Below, one piece after another: positions 12,332 to 21,724 of a stretch of DNA of 64,000 nt. The stretch is from Bacteroidales bacterium. Lineage in GTDB: Bacteria; Bacteroidota; Bacteroidia; Bacteroidales; F082. The stretch is from NCBI GenBank assembly GCA_029983675.1, contig JASBYY010000007.1, positions 1 to 64,000 on the forward strand, given 5' to 3'. The notes beneath the pieces are model-generated. The model made no database searches, was not told the origin of the DNA, and saw nothing but the letters and a program-made list of their open reading frames with translations. Position numbers and translations under genes: made by a program. The first letter of the stretch is position 1. The number at the start of each line of letters is the position of its first letter.

Positions 12332-14107
12332 ATGGAAAACAAAAGGAAAAATCTGAAACGGAACCAGTTGATTTCTTTCTTCATCACCTTGGTGATTATC
12401 GCCGTCGTAAATATCATCGGCGGGTATGTGTTCACCCGTTTTGACCTGACCAGCGAAAAACGCTACACCTTGTCCGACACCTCAAAGGAAATATTGAAAG
12501 ATCTGAACGACTACGTGTATTTCAAAGTCTATCTCGAAGGCGATTTCCCTGCCGGATTCAAGAAACTGCGTCGTGAAACCAAAGAGATGCTCAATGAGTT
12601 TAGGGTGTATTCCAAATACATTGATTACGAGTTTATCAATCCGTCGGAGAGCACCGATGCCGCCGAACGAAAAGAGACCTACGACCTGCTGTATCAGTCC
12701 GGACTTAATCCCACCAATGTCTCAATACGCAACAACGACGGCACTTCGCAGCTGATCATCTGGCCCGGTGCGTTGGTAAGTTGCCACAACCAGACCGAAA
12801 CCGCCATCGATTTGTTGGAAAGCCAACAGCAGGGACAGTCCTCGGAAGCCGCCCTGAATGCCTCCATGCAAAACTTGGAGTTCAAACTGATCGATGCCGT
12901 CCGCAAGGTGACCCACACAAAGAAAGGCAGCATTGCTTTTATCGAAGGTCATGGCGAATTAGACGAAAACGAGGTTTACGATATCACCCAGACACTCTCG
13001 AAAAACTATAACGTCAACCGTGTCGCCATCGATGGAAAAGTTGATGTGCTGATGCGCCGCAATGAAACGGAAAACGGAGTTATGGCGCTTCCAAACTACG
13101 ATGCCATCGTCATTGCCAAACCCACACAAGCCTTCGACGAAAAGGACAAGTTCCTCATCGACCAGTACATCATGCACGGCGGCAAGGTGCTATGGCTCGT
13201 CGATCCGGTTGCCGTCACCATGGACAGCCTCACTTCGCAGGAATCGACCATTGCCACCGACCTCAACTTGAACCTTGACGACATGCTGTTCCGTTACGGC
13301 ATACGCATGAACAAGAACCTGCTTCTCGATTTGAACTGCGCCGCCCTTCCCATACGCACGGGACAGATGGCCGGACAGGCACAGCTTGAGTTTTACCGCT
13401 GGTTTTATTTCCCCTTGCTACAAGCCGCCAACAACCATCCCATGGTGCGCAACATGAATGCTATCAAAGCCGACTTTGTGAGTTCGTTGGATGCCACCAC
13501 CATGATTAGCGACATCGAACAGATTCCGCTACTCGCCACATCGAATTACACGAAGGTTTCAGGCACACCTGTGTTTGTGAGCCTGTCAATGCTCAGACAG
13601 AAACCTGACCAACGCATGTTTCCTTCGAAAAGCCAAAACGTCGCTTATCTGCTGAAAGGCCGTTTCCCCTCGCTGTATGCCAACCGCATCACCGAAGAAA
13701 TCGCCGACAGCAAAGAGATGCATTTCAAAGAAGAAAGCGATCCTACCGCCATGATTGTGGTGGCCGATGGCGACATCATCCGCAACCAGTTTAAGATCCC
13801 GGTTGGAACGCCCTTGCCTCTGGGCTACGACCAATACACACAAAACACCTATGGCAACAAGGAGTTTATCCAAAACGCAATCAGTTATCTTGTTGACGGA
13901 GAAGGCATCATCTCGATTCGTTCACGTGAACTGAAGATACGCCTCCTCGACCCGGCAAAAAAATCGGATACCAAGATACGCACCTCTTGGCAACTTATCA
14001 ACACGCTGTTGCCCATCGGAATAATTGTGGCATTGGGCATTGTCATGTCACTCATCCGAAAAAACAAATACAATAAGAAACAAGGGAACAAACCGACAAG
14101 GTATTGA
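12332..14107 (+). CDS. gldG: Gliding motility-associated ABC transporter substrate-binding protein GldG
   Basis: This 591-residue protein has an N-terminal membrane span (about residues 15-35, FFITLVIIAVVNIIGGYVF), a large periplasmic domain of the GldG/IntS-like auxiliary family, and a C-terminal span near 555-575 (LINTLLPIGIIVALGIVMSL). The DLTSEKRYTLSDTSKEIL segment after the first span is characteristic. Its position directly behind gldF fixes the assignment. It partners GldF in the gliding/T9SS-associated ABC transporter. Confidence 0.88.
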   Translation: MENKRKNLKRNQLISFFITLVIIAVVNIIGGYVFTRFDLTSEKRYTLSDTSKEILKDLNDYVYFKVYLEGDFPAGFKKLRRETKEMLNEFRVYSKYIDYEFINPSESTDAAERKETYDLLYQSGLNPTNVSIRNNDGTSQLIIWPGALVSCHNQTETAIDLLESQQQGQSSEAALNASMQNLEFKLIDAVRKVTHTKKGSIAFIEGHGELDENEVYDITQTLSKNYNVNRVAIDGKVDVLMRRNETENGVMALPNYDAIVIAKPTQAFDEKDKFLIDQYIMHGGKVLWLVDPVAVTMDSLTSQESTIATDLNLNLDDMLFRYGIRMNKNLLLDLNCAALPIRTGQMAGQAQLEFYRWFYFPLLQAANNHPMVRNMNAIKADFVSSLDATTMISDIEQIPLLATSNYTKVSGTPVFVSLSMLRQKPDQRMFPSKSQNVAYLLKGRFPSLYANRITEEIADSKEMHFKEESDPTAMIVVADGDIIRNQFKIPVGTPLPLGYDQYTQNTYGNKEFIQNAISYLVDGEGIISIRSRELKIRLLDPAKKSDTKIRTSWQLINTLLPIGIIVALGIVMSLIRKNKYNKKQGNKPTRY

Positions 14108-14126
14108 AACAGAAACACATCATACA

Positions 14127-15236
14127 ATGAAAAGAAAAAATCATCTTTCCATCATCATCGCCATTGTGCTGATTGTCATTGCCAGTCTGCTGATTTGGAA
14201 CAACCGCTACCTCACCACCCTTCGCGGCGAAAATGCTGATTTCAGGGTGTGGGACACGGCTTCGGTTACAAAAATATTCCTCGCCGACCGCTATGAACAT
14301 GAGACTCTTCTTGAGCGCCAAGAGAGCGGATGGACACTGAACAGCACGCACAAGGCACATTCGAAGAAAATCGAACAGATTCTGTACACCATGAACAAGG
14401 TGCGCATCCGTATGCCCGTTTCGGTAGCCAGCCACGACAATGTCGTGAAACAAATGGCAGGTCGGAGCACCAAGGTTGAAGTCTATCAATATGTGCCGCG
14501 CATCAATTTGTTCAATAAGGTCAGGCTATTGTATCATGAAAAAAAGACCAAGGTGTTCTACGTGGGCGAAGCCACTCAGGACAATGCCGGAACCTTTATG
14601 CTGAAAGAAGGAGCCGATAACGCCTATATTGTTTTCATCCCGGGATTCCGTGGCTTTATTTCGACCCGTTTCTCCGCCAATCCCACCGACTGGCGCGACC
14701 ACACCGTCTTCCATGAATCCTTATCCGACATCCAGTCCGTCAGCCTCGAATTTGGCGATGATCCGCAACAGAGTTTCCGCATCGACAATACCGGCAAGCA
14801 CCAATACAAACTGACCCGACTGTCCGATCAACAGGATATTGCCTTTGACACGCTCAAGGTCGTCAATCTGTTGACCTCGTTCAGCGACATCCGTTTCGAG
14901 GCCTTGCTCACCGATATTCTTCCGAAAGAACGTATCGATTCCATCGTGCAATCGCCTTTCATGCACCACCTCGTTTTGACCACGAAAGACGGCAAATCAC
15001 AGGAACTCAAAACCTTCAAAAAACGTTTTGAAGCCAGTGTCAACCAGTTCAATCCTGACGAAACAGACGAAGACACCTATCTCGACAACGACCGCTTTTA
15101 CGGTCAGATCAATGAAGGAAAAGACTTCGTGCTTCTTCAGTATTATGTTTTCGACAAGTTACTGAACGGGGTGTCCTATTATCAAGCTGGCAATCCCATT
15201 CAGTACGAGATAGAGCATTATCAGGTTATCGAATAA
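14127..15236 (+). CDS. DUF4340-like membrane-anchored protein, third gene of the gldFG cluster
   Basis: This 369-residue protein has an N-terminal membrane anchor (about residues 5-25, LSIIIAIVLIVIASLLIW) followed by a periplasmic domain resembling DUF4340. DUF4340 often follows gldG-like ABC transporter subunits. The ATG at 14127 is chosen because the hydrophobic anchor starts there; the longer frame upstream overlaps the end of gldG and looks non-coding. It probably works with GldF/GldG; its biochemical role is unknown. Confidence 0.72.
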   Translation: MKRKNHLSIIIAIVLIVIASLLIWNNRYLTTLRGENADFRVWDTASVTKIFLADRYEHETLLERQESGWTLNSTHKAHSKKIEQILYTMNKVRIRMPVSVASHDNVVKQMAGRSTKVEVYQYVPRINLFNKVRLLYHEKKTKVFYVGEATQDNAGTFMLKEGADNAYIVFIPGFRGFISTRFSANPTDWRDHTVFHESLSDIQSVSLEFGDDPQQSFRIDNTGKHQYKLTRLSDQQDIAFDTLKVVNLLTSFSDIRFEALLTDILPKERIDSIVQSPFMHHLVLTTKDGKSQELKTFKKRFEASVNQFNPDETDEDTYLDNDRFYGQINEGKDFVLLQYYVFDKLLNGVSYYQAGNPIQYEIEHYQVIE

Positions 15237-15250
15237 GCCACGATGCCTGA

Positions 15251-15294
15251 AAACACAACAAGGCGGAGCTTCGCAGCCCCGCCTTGTTGTGTTT
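15251..15294. terminator. Bidirectional intrinsic terminator
   Basis: A long hairpin pairs AACACAACAAGGCGG with CCGCCTTGTTGTGTT around a short loop. It sits between two convergent genes, the DUF4340-like gene (+) and ridA (-), and has A/T-rich ends on both sides, so it can serve both. Confidence 0.8.
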
Positions 15295-15311
15295 AGGACG
15301 GTGTCCGCGCC

Positions 15312-15686
15312 TTATTTGACGGCTATCATCTCGATTTCCACCAAAGCCTTTTTGGGCAGTTCCTTTACGGCGAAAGCCGCACGCGCAGGTGGTTCCGACT
15401 TGAAATACTTGCCGTAAACGGCATTCATGTCGGCAAAATAACTCATGTCGGCCAAAAGGCAAGTCGATTTCACCACATTGTCGAATGTGCATCCTGCCTC
15501 GTTCAAGATGGCTTCAAGGTTCTTCATGCACTGTTCGGCTTGTGCTGTAATGCCTTCGGGCATGACACCAGTGGCCGGGTTGATGGGGATTTGTCCGGAG
15601 ATGAAAAGCATCCCGTTGGCCTCAATAGCTTGGCTGTAGGGGCCGATGGCTCCCGGAGCCTTTGTCGTTGCAATAGCTTTTTTCAT
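15312..15686 (-). CDS. ridA: RidA family enamine/imine deaminase
   Basis: This 124-residue protein is full length for the RidA (YjgF/YER057c) family, which hydrolyses reactive 2-aminoacrylate and related imines made by PLP enzymes. Visible family features are GPYSQAI near residue 15, FISGQIPINP at 28-37, R102 in EPPARAAF, which binds the substrate carboxylate, and VEIEMIAV with E117. A serine dehydratase is also encoded in this window, at 24.9 kb. The gene is probably monocistronic. Confidence 0.92.
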   Translation of the reverse strand: MKKAIATTKAPGAIGPYSQAIEANGMLFISGQIPINPATGVMPEGITAQAEQCMKNLEAILNEAGCTFDNVVKSTCLLADMSYFADMNAVYGKYFKSEPPARAAFAVKELPKKALVEIEMIAVK

Positions 15687-15774
15687 AGTATGTGATTTGA
15701 TTTGTTTCGAAAGTCCAAAATTACAAAAATATGCTTTTCGCCCTATGAATTTTCATAGAAAAATAAAAAGTCCT

Positions 15775-15807
15775 TTTGACGATTTATGACAATTTTTCAT
15801 ACCTTTG
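15775..15807 (+). promoter_or_regulatory. Promoter of the restriction-modification genes
   Basis: TTTG at 15775-15778 and TACCTTTG at 15800-15807 are separated by 21 bases, a good match to the Bacteroidota -33/-7 promoter. Transcription would begin near 15814, just ahead of the structured leader at 15832-15890. Confidence 0.6.
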
Positions 15808-15831
15808 CAGCATGAAATTAAAATGTGAGAA

Positions 15832-15890
15832 CCTCACGCCATCTGCGACAATCCGACCAAATTACGTCGGATAAGAGAAGTTTTGTGAGG
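15832..15890 (+). other. Nested inverted repeats in the leader of the restriction-modification genes
   Basis: An outer pair CCTCAC (15832-15837) / GTGAGG (15885-15890) encloses a perfect 7-bp inner stem ATCCGAC (15851-15857) / GTCGGAT (15866-15872) with an 8-base loop. It lies between the predicted promoter and the endonuclease gene. It could be a regulatory RNA fold or an operator; it matches no RNA family that I recognise. Confidence 0.4.
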
Positions 15891-15952
15891 GGTATAAGTA
15901 AGTTACGGAAGCACTAAGAAACTTTGCTTCGCCAGAACAATTATTTTATAAC

Positions 15953-16726
15953 TTGCAAGGTGGATACTTTGCATATGTACCAAAAGGTTCAGATGCCGAA
16001 GGACAAACTTTACAAAGCAGAAACTCATTAATTGGACAATTTACAGAAAAATGGAGTAAAACTCTTTTTGAGCCAATTGCAAATGAATTGGGATTATTTG
16101 CAGTTAACAATATAGTTTGTGATGAACTTGGCTTGTCAAGACAATCAAGTGCAGACCTTGCCTTTTGTACCACAAATCAGACAAACCAAAGACCTGAAAA
16201 CATTAAACTGCTTTTTGAAATTAAAATGAGTGTTGTGTCGAACTACAAGTTTACACAACCAAATAAGGTTGAATTAATTGGAGATTACAAACAACATAAA
16301 GGAAATCCTGCATTGCTTCGTTCTGACTCAATGTTAAAAGCAATCGGAAAATCTATAAACATTCGTGTTTCTGGAATTGCTTCAACAAAAATACCAGTTG
16401 TTGTTTTGGGTAATAGCCCGATAACTGACAGCTACATTAAAAAAGTGGACTTTCTAAAAACTTCGGGCGTTATACAAGGCTTTTGGTCGTTAAATCCAAA
16501 ACCAACCAATTCAGACTATGTAAAAAACACTCCCAAATTAGGTTTTCAAACTATCTTGGACAGAGAACAACTACTTAGCAATTGCAGAGACCTTGTAACT
16601 AACGATATGAATTATTTTTCTTCAATGATTTCTAAATTGAAACTTGGAGAGATAATTCGAATTGCAAGCCAAGAAGCGACTGATATTGCTGAGGCAGAAA
16701 AATTTTTAAACTTAATCCAAAGCTAA
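15953..16726 (+). CDS. Probable type II restriction endonuclease (start uncertain)
   Basis: This protein of about 257 residues lies 1 bp ahead of a DNA methyltransferase gene. A PD-(D/E)xK-like core is visible: D68 in SSADLAF followed by LLFEIK with E89 and K91. The only in-frame start is a TTG at 15953. The frame stays protein-like for about 17 more codons upstream (from a stop at 15899, reading ALRNFASPEQLFYN) without a usable start codon. The true N-terminus may therefore use a rare start, or the 5' end may be damaged. The gene is markedly more AT-rich than its neighbours, suggesting horizontal acquisition. I cannot assign a recognition sequence. The pairing with the methylase supports the call more than the fold does. 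Confidence 0.65.
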   Translation: MQGGYFAYVPKGSDAEGQTLQSRNSLIGQFTEKWSKTLFEPIANELGLFAVNNIVCDELGLSRQSSADLAFCTTNQTNQRPENIKLLFEIKMSVVSNYKFTQPNKVELIGDYKQHKGNPALLRSDSMLKAIGKSINIRVSGIASTKIPVVVLGNSPITDSYIKKVDFLKTSGVIQGFWSLNPKPTNSDYVKNTPKLGFQTILDREQLLSNCRDLVTNDMNYFSSMISKLKLGEIIRIASQEATDIAEAEKFLNLIQS

Positions 16727-16727
16727 T

Positions 16728-17669
16728 ATGAAAAGACCAAAAGGAACCGAATCAAGTGCCTTCGGAACAAACGGAAGAATTAATCACGATAGTTCAAAAT
16801 TTTACAACTCTATATTATATACTGAGCTTGGGGACAAAAAAGTACTTGATAAAAACGAAAATGATTTCCCCGACAAATTAGAGAATACATTTATTCTTGG
16901 TTCTGCCGAGAATATGAAAGAATTGCCGGATAATTCAGTTCATTTGATGATAACCTCACCGCCCTACAATGTCTCAAAAGAATATGACGAAGATTTGTCT
17001 TTAAAAGAATATTTACAGCTTCTTGAAAATTCATTGAAAGAAACTTACAGAGTTCTCGTTAATGGTGGTCGTGCTTGTATAAATGTAGCAAATCTTGGAA
17101 GAAAACCATATATCCCGCTATCAGACTACATTTCTAAAATGATGATAGATATTGGTTTTAATATGCGTGGCGAAATCATTTGGAATAAAGCAACAAGCGC
17201 AAGTCCTTCAACAGCTTGGGGTAGTTGGCAAAGTGCAGCCAACCCAATTTTGAGAGATATACACGAATATATTTTAGTTTTTTCTAAAGGAGATTATAAA
17301 AGAGAAAAAGGGATAAAAGAAAATACCATTTCAAAAGAGCAGTTTATGGAATGGACGAAATCAATATGGACAATGAAAGCAGAAAGTGCGAGAAGAATTG
17401 GACACCCTGCACCATTTCCCGAAGAATTACCAAATAGATTAATTCAACTCTATTCATTTAAAGGCGATATTATCTTAGACCCTTTTATGGGTAGTGGAAC
17501 AACAGCTGTTTCTGCTTTGAAGACGGACAGAAAGTTTGTCGGATATGACATAAGCAAAGAATATATTGACCTTGCAAAGAAAAGAATTGAATCGTTATTG
17601 AAACAAACAAAGATATCATTTAACCTGACAGTATTAGAAGAAGATCCACAAGCCGCTAACAAAGGCTAA
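16728..17669 (+). CDS. DNA methyltransferase (N4-cytosine/N6-adenine type, beta-class order)
   Basis: This 313-residue SAM-dependent methylase has the catalytic motif IV TSPPY at residues 76-80, ahead of the SAM-binding motif DPFMGSGTT near residue 250. That permuted order, with LNRLIQLYS-like motif X just before motif I, is seen in beta-class enzymes. The TSPPY form is most common in N4-cytosine methylases, but N6-adenine activity cannot be excluded. It follows the endonuclease gene by 1 bp, as in a simple type II system. It is AT-rich like its partner. The 180 bp after it contain nothing I can identify. Confidence 0.88.
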   Translation: MKRPKGTESSAFGTNGRINHDSSKFYNSILYTELGDKKVLDKNENDFPDKLENTFILGSAENMKELPDNSVHLMITSPPYNVSKEYDEDLSLKEYLQLLENSLKETYRVLVNGGRACINVANLGRKPYIPLSDYISKMMIDIGFNMRGEIIWNKATSASPSTAWGSWQSAANPILRDIHEYILVFSKGDYKREKGIKENTISKEQFMEWTKSIWTMKAESARRIGHPAPFPEELPNRLIQLYSFKGDIILDPFMGSGTTAVSALKTDRKFVGYDISKEYIDLAKKRIESLLKQTKISFNLTVLEEDPQAANKG

Positions 17670-17848
17670 AATCAAGCGGGCAGAAAGTGCTAATTTGAAG
17701 GCAGTACACATCTAATAAACTTCATCGCAGATTGACAGTGAATTGCTCTGAAATGCCCTCTAGTCCTTAGCCTCAAACCGTTGCACGTCCTCGTCCATCA
17801 ACTCCTTTCATCCATTTCAAAAACAGCTTCTTAGAAACGAAAAACCTA

Positions 17849-18760
17849 TCAAACCGGTTCCGTATGGATATTAATCTGGGTCTGCGCACCAAACTGGCTG
17901 CGTAAACGCCGCTCTATGGATGTGGCCACTTCGTGCGATGCGATAAAACTGATTTCTTTCGGCAACTGCACATGCACGTCAACAGCAATATTATTACCTA
18001 TCTTTCTGGTTTTCAGCTTATGATAACTCTTCACATCTTCCGTTTCCATGATTATGCCGACAATCTGCTTTTCTGTCTCCACCGGCAACGAACGCTCCAG
18101 CAACTCATTAATGCTCGGCATTCCGATTTGAAAAGCCACCCTAAGGATGAATACGCTGACAACGGTGCTGGCTATCGGGTCGAGGATGATGAACTTGCCG
18201 CCCAGCAAAATGGCACCGCCAATGCCTATCAAGGTGCCAATACTCGAAAAAGCATCGCTACGATGGTGCCAAGCGTTGGCAATCACCGCCTGACTGTTGA
18301 TGCTTCTGCCGACATGCCGTGTGTACCGAAACAACAACTCCTTCACGACAATAGACACAAAAGCGGCAATAAGCGCAAGCGATGTGGGTGTTTGGGGCAA
18401 GTCGCCTCGCAAAATGGAGATAATGCTGGTAATGCCTTTGAAGAGAATCATAAAGCCAACCGCCAGCAAGGCAAAGCTGACAAGAAAAGTCGCAAAAGTC
18501 TCAAACTTGCCATGACCGTAACGGTGGCTCCCGTCGCTGCCTTTGGCGGAAATCTTCACAAAGACCAGCACGATGATGTCGGTGACAAAATCGGAGACGG
18601 AATGGATACCGTCGGCAATCATGGCGGCACTATGTCCGAAAAAGCCTGCCAATATCTTGGCGATGCTCAATATCGCATTGATGAAAAAACCTTTCCATGT
18701 AACCCGAACGGAACGCTGCATACGTACAGCAGCATCGTCAACTGCATCCTGTCGATTCAT
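17849..18760 (-). CDS. Cation diffusion facilitator family metal exporter
   Basis: This 303-residue protein has about six hydrophobic segments and a cytoplasmic C-terminal domain. It belongs to the CDF family that exports Zn2+, Fe2+ or related divalent ions by proton antiport. Metal-site signatures are visible in two helices: IADGIHSVSDFVTD (D50, H53, D57) and AWHHRSDAFSS. The HRYGHGKFE motif is typical of the family. The ATG at 18760 (MNRQDAV) is preferred; the longer frame adds a poorly conserved 16-residue tail. A reverse TAnnTTTG-like element is at 18786-18793. Confidence 0.87.
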   Translation of the reverse strand: MNRQDAVDDAAVRMQRSVRVTWKGFFINAILSIAKILAGFFGHSAAMIADGIHSVSDFVTDIIVLVFVKISAKGSDGSHRYGHGKFETFATFLVSFALLAVGFMILFKGITSIISILRGDLPQTPTSLALIAAFVSIVVKELLFRYTRHVGRSINSQAVIANAWHHRSDAFSSIGTLIGIGGAILLGGKFIILDPIASTVVSVFILRVAFQIGMPSINELLERSLPVETEKQIVGIIMETEDVKSYHKLKTRKIGNNIAVDVHVQLPKEISFIASHEVATSIERRLRSQFGAQTQINIHTEPV

Positions 18761-18906
18761 GACTGATAAAAGTTTTTTTTGGTGCACAAAAATAGACAAT
18801 ATTTGCATTTCTCATCCAAAAGGCCGCCACAATAAAACAAATCCCTTACTTTTGCACTGCTATTGCGCGGATTGTTTTCCGCACATTGCACACAAAGTGT
18901 ATTATC

Positions 18907-19212
18907 ATGGATTTCAAAAAGATATTTCGCAAACTCAACAACCGATACGTATATGCCACCTTGCTCTTTCTGCTGGTGATTCTCGTCATCGACCAGTTCA
19001 ACGTTTTTGAACAGATTCGTTTGCGCCGCACCTTAAAAGACCAGAAGAGGCAAATCGAATACTATGAGGAAGAGATTGCCAACGAAAAGCAGTATCTCCA
19101 TGACTTGCAGAACGATACCTCTGTCATGGAACGGGTGGCCCGTGAAAAGTATCTGATGAAACGCGACAACGAAATCATCTACCTCATCGAGACGCAGCCC
19201 GAAGAGGAATGA
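18907..19212 (+). CDS. Septum formation initiator, DivIC/FtsL-like
   Basis: This 101-residue bitopic protein has a short cytoplasmic tail, one membrane span (about residues 17-34, YATLLFLLVILVIDQF), a coiled coil (LKDQKRQIEYYEEEIANEK) and the family's C-terminal VAREKYLMKRDNEIIYLIE. It is a divisome component that scaffolds septal peptidoglycan synthesis. The ATG at 18907 is chosen because the earlier in-frame start only adds MHTKCII. Its last codons overlap the start of the next gene by 4 bp. Confidence 0.85.
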   Translation: MDFKKIFRKLNNRYVYATLLFLLVILVIDQFNVFEQIRLRRTLKDQKRQIEYYEEEIANEKQYLHDLQNDTSVMERVAREKYLMKRDNEIIYLIETQPEEE

Positions 19213-21677
19213 GTTTTATGAGAAACGTCCGCTTCATTCGTCTCCGGCACACATCGCGCATCATTTTGCCGTGTTTATTGCTTCTCCTTTTCCTGACACC
19301 TTGCCGCGCACAACAATACGCCATCACGGGCAAAGTCACCGATGCCGCCAACCGGCAAGCATTGGCCTTTGTCAATGTGGTGGTCAACGACGGACAATAT
19401 GGCGGCATGACGGACATCGACGGGAAATACGAAGTGGTGTCCCCCGCACCCATCACCCACATTGGTTTTTCTTATATCGGTTACGAAGCGAAGCATCTTG
19501 ACGTGGCTTCGGGCACCGAAAAACTCCATGTCGCACTGCAACCCATCGCCTTTGAGCTGGGCGAAGTGACCGTGAAGGCGGGCGAAAATCCGGCACATCG
19601 CATCATCGACAGCGTAGTGGCATACCGCCGCCGTAACGCCCCCGACGGCTTGCAATCCTACGCCTTCACCTTATATGATAAGATGGTCATCACCATCGAC
19701 AGCAGCGAGCTTGGCACACAAAACATGGATTCCGTGATTTTTTCCGGGCAAACCGAAATGGCACAGATATTAGAAAAAAATGACTTGATGGTGATGGAAA
19801 CCGTTTCGGAACAGTCGTTCATGGCTCCCGACCACAAACGCCAACATGTGGTGGGCAACAAAGTGTCAGGGTTGAAAAATCCTTCATTGTATTACATGGT
19901 GAGCAATATGCAAAGCACCAATTTCTATGAAGACAATTTCAGCATTGCCGAACACAACTACCTCAATCCCATAAGTCGTGGCAGCAAGCGGCATTATTTC
20001 TTCCGACTCGAAGCCACGATGCCTATAGGACAAGGCGACACGCTTTATGTCATTTCCTTTCATCCGAAAGAAAGGGCGGGCATCGACGGACTAAACGGCA
20101 CCATGACAGTCAATTCCGACGGATGGGCGATTCAAAACGTGAAAGCCTCACCGGCTAAAAGCACCGGGCTTTTCAAAGCCACCATCCAACAGCTCTATGA
20201 GAAAGTGGAAGGACATTGGTTTCCCAAACAACTGAATACCAATTTGATATTTTCGGGACTTGCTGTCAACGTGAATGGCAATGCTTTTCCCATGAGTGCC
20301 ATCGGAAAAGGTTACCTCTACAACATCCGCATCAACCCGAAACTCGACCGCAGCGACTTTTCCGAAATATTGGTAGATGCCGCTCCCGATGCCGCCCGGC
20401 GTGATGAAAAATTCTGGACTGCCCATCGCATCGATTCGCTCAGCGAACGCACAGCCGCCACTTATGCCTTTGTAGATTCCATATCGAAACATGTCGTCGA
20501 TCTCGACGTGATGCTCAATCTTGCCGAAAACCTCACTTTCAACAACGCCATCCCCATCGGAATGTTCGATGTCAAACTGGGTCAACTGATCAGTTATTCC
20601 TTTTCGAGAGGTATCGGCTTCGGGTTGGGAGCAGCCACCAACGACCGGTTCTCTCGGCTAATCCGCCTGAACGCATACGGCTCGTACTGGTTTAATGCAA
20701 AGCGTCCCGATTTCGGCGGCGGCATCCAATTTAATCTTAGCCGCAGGCGACAGGCTACGGCAGGATTGCAGTTCAGCCAAGGCTCAGACGCCATCGGCGG
20801 TTTCGACGGCTTTAACGAAACCGGTTCCATACTTGCGCCTTCCAACTACAAGTATCTGTACGAAAACATAGATGTATATCAACGCAAAGTGCAAGCCTCA
20901 CTCACTTCGCGCATCGGGGAGCACCTGAAAGGATTTATCAACCTCTCTTTGTGCGACAAAAACTATCAAAAGGCGTATTACATCTCCTCCGACTCCTTAG
21001 CGCAGGCACGTTATGCCACGGCAGAAATAAAACTGCGGTTTGCCTACAAGGAAAAGTTTGTTCAAACGACCAACAGCATCCGTTCGTTAGGCACGCTCTA
21101 CCCCATTGTATGGTTTTCCTATTTGCGTTCCTTCAAAGATGTCTTAAGCAGCCAGTATGCCTTTAACCGCTACAAAATCCAGCTGACTAAAAACTTCTAT
21201 TTCAGCCGATTCGGTGTGACTCAAATCCTGATGCAAGGTGGCTGGGTAGATGCCTCCGCCCCTGTGGTCGAGGCTTTCGACATGCTTGGCACCGGCGAAT
21301 CTTTCGGGCTGTATGCTCCGGGCAGTTTCAGCACGATGCTATACGACGAGTTTTTCTGCGACCGTTTTATCGCGCTTTACCTGAGCCACAACTTCGGCGG
21401 ACTGCTGCTGCCCACGGGTTCATCGTGGTTCAAACCGGAATTGATACTCGCTACCAATATCGCATGGGGCGACATGAAACGGGCAACATCAAGTCCGGCA
21501 AAAAACTTCAACACCATAGAAAAAGGCTATTTCGAAAGTGGCATCGTCATCGACGGCCTGCTGAATATTTCAACCGTAAAAGCCGGAGTGGGCACTTTTT
21601 ACCGATACGGCCCCTATTCTTTTGACAATGTCAGGGAAAATTTTGCCTGGAAACTGAGCCTTAGCCTCAATATGTAA
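19209..21677 (+). CDS. DUF5686/carboxypeptidase-like regulatory domain outer membrane protein
   Basis: This 822-residue protein has a signal peptide (LPCLLLLLFLTPCRAQ). An N-terminal carboxypeptidase-regulatory-like beta-sandwich (ITGKVTDAANRQALAFVNV) leads into a long region and C-terminal beta-strands compatible with an outer membrane barrel. The family is common in Bacteroidota and unassigned in function; TonB-like plug features were not seen. It overlaps the DivIC-like gene by 4 bp and is followed by apbE after 47 bp, so the three may be co-transcribed. The first Met in frame is used; MRNVRFIRL three codons later is an alternative. Confidence 0.8.
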   Translation: MSFMRNVRFIRLRHTSRIILPCLLLLLFLTPCRAQQYAITGKVTDAANRQALAFVNVVVNDGQYGGMTDIDGKYEVVSPAPITHIGFSYIGYEAKHLDVASGTEKLHVALQPIAFELGEVTVKAGENPAHRIIDSVVAYRRRNAPDGLQSYAFTLYDKMVITIDSSELGTQNMDSVIFSGQTEMAQILEKNDLMVMETVSEQSFMAPDHKRQHVVGNKVSGLKNPSLYYMVSNMQSTNFYEDNFSIAEHNYLNPISRGSKRHYFFRLEATMPIGQGDTLYVISFHPKERAGIDGLNGTMTVNSDGWAIQNVKASPAKSTGLFKATIQQLYEKVEGHWFPKQLNTNLIFSGLAVNVNGNAFPMSAIGKGYLYNIRINPKLDRSDFSEILVDAAPDAARRDEKFWTAHRIDSLSERTAATYAFVDSISKHVVDLDVMLNLAENLTFNNAIPIGMFDVKLGQLISYSFSRGIGFGLGAATNDRFSRLIRLNAYGSYWFNAKRPDFGGGIQFNLSRRRQATAGLQFSQGSDAIGGFDGFNETGSILAPSNYKYLYENIDVYQRKVQASLTSRIGEHLKGFINLSLCDKNYQKAYYISSDSLAQARYATAEIKLRFAYKEKFVQTTNSIRSLGTLYPIVWFSYLRSFKDVLSSQYAFNRYKIQLTKNFYFSRFGVTQILMQGGWVDASAPVVEAFDMLGTGESFGLYAPGSFSTMLYDEFFCDRFIALYLSHNFGGLLLPTGSSWFKPELILATNIAWGDMKRATSSPAKNFNTIEKGYFESGIVIDGLLNISTVKAGVGTFYRYGPYSFDNVRENFAWKLSLSLNM

Positions 21678-21724
21678 AGAGAAAATAGAAATAATATATT
21701 AGAAATCAAATAGTTATAATAGAC

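Noticed and set aside
15812..15874. Short frame MKLKCENLTPSATIRPNYVG as N-terminus of the endonuclease
   Set aside because: It ends in a stop and is in a different frame from the endonuclease; no single-base change at a homopolymer joins the two cleanly.
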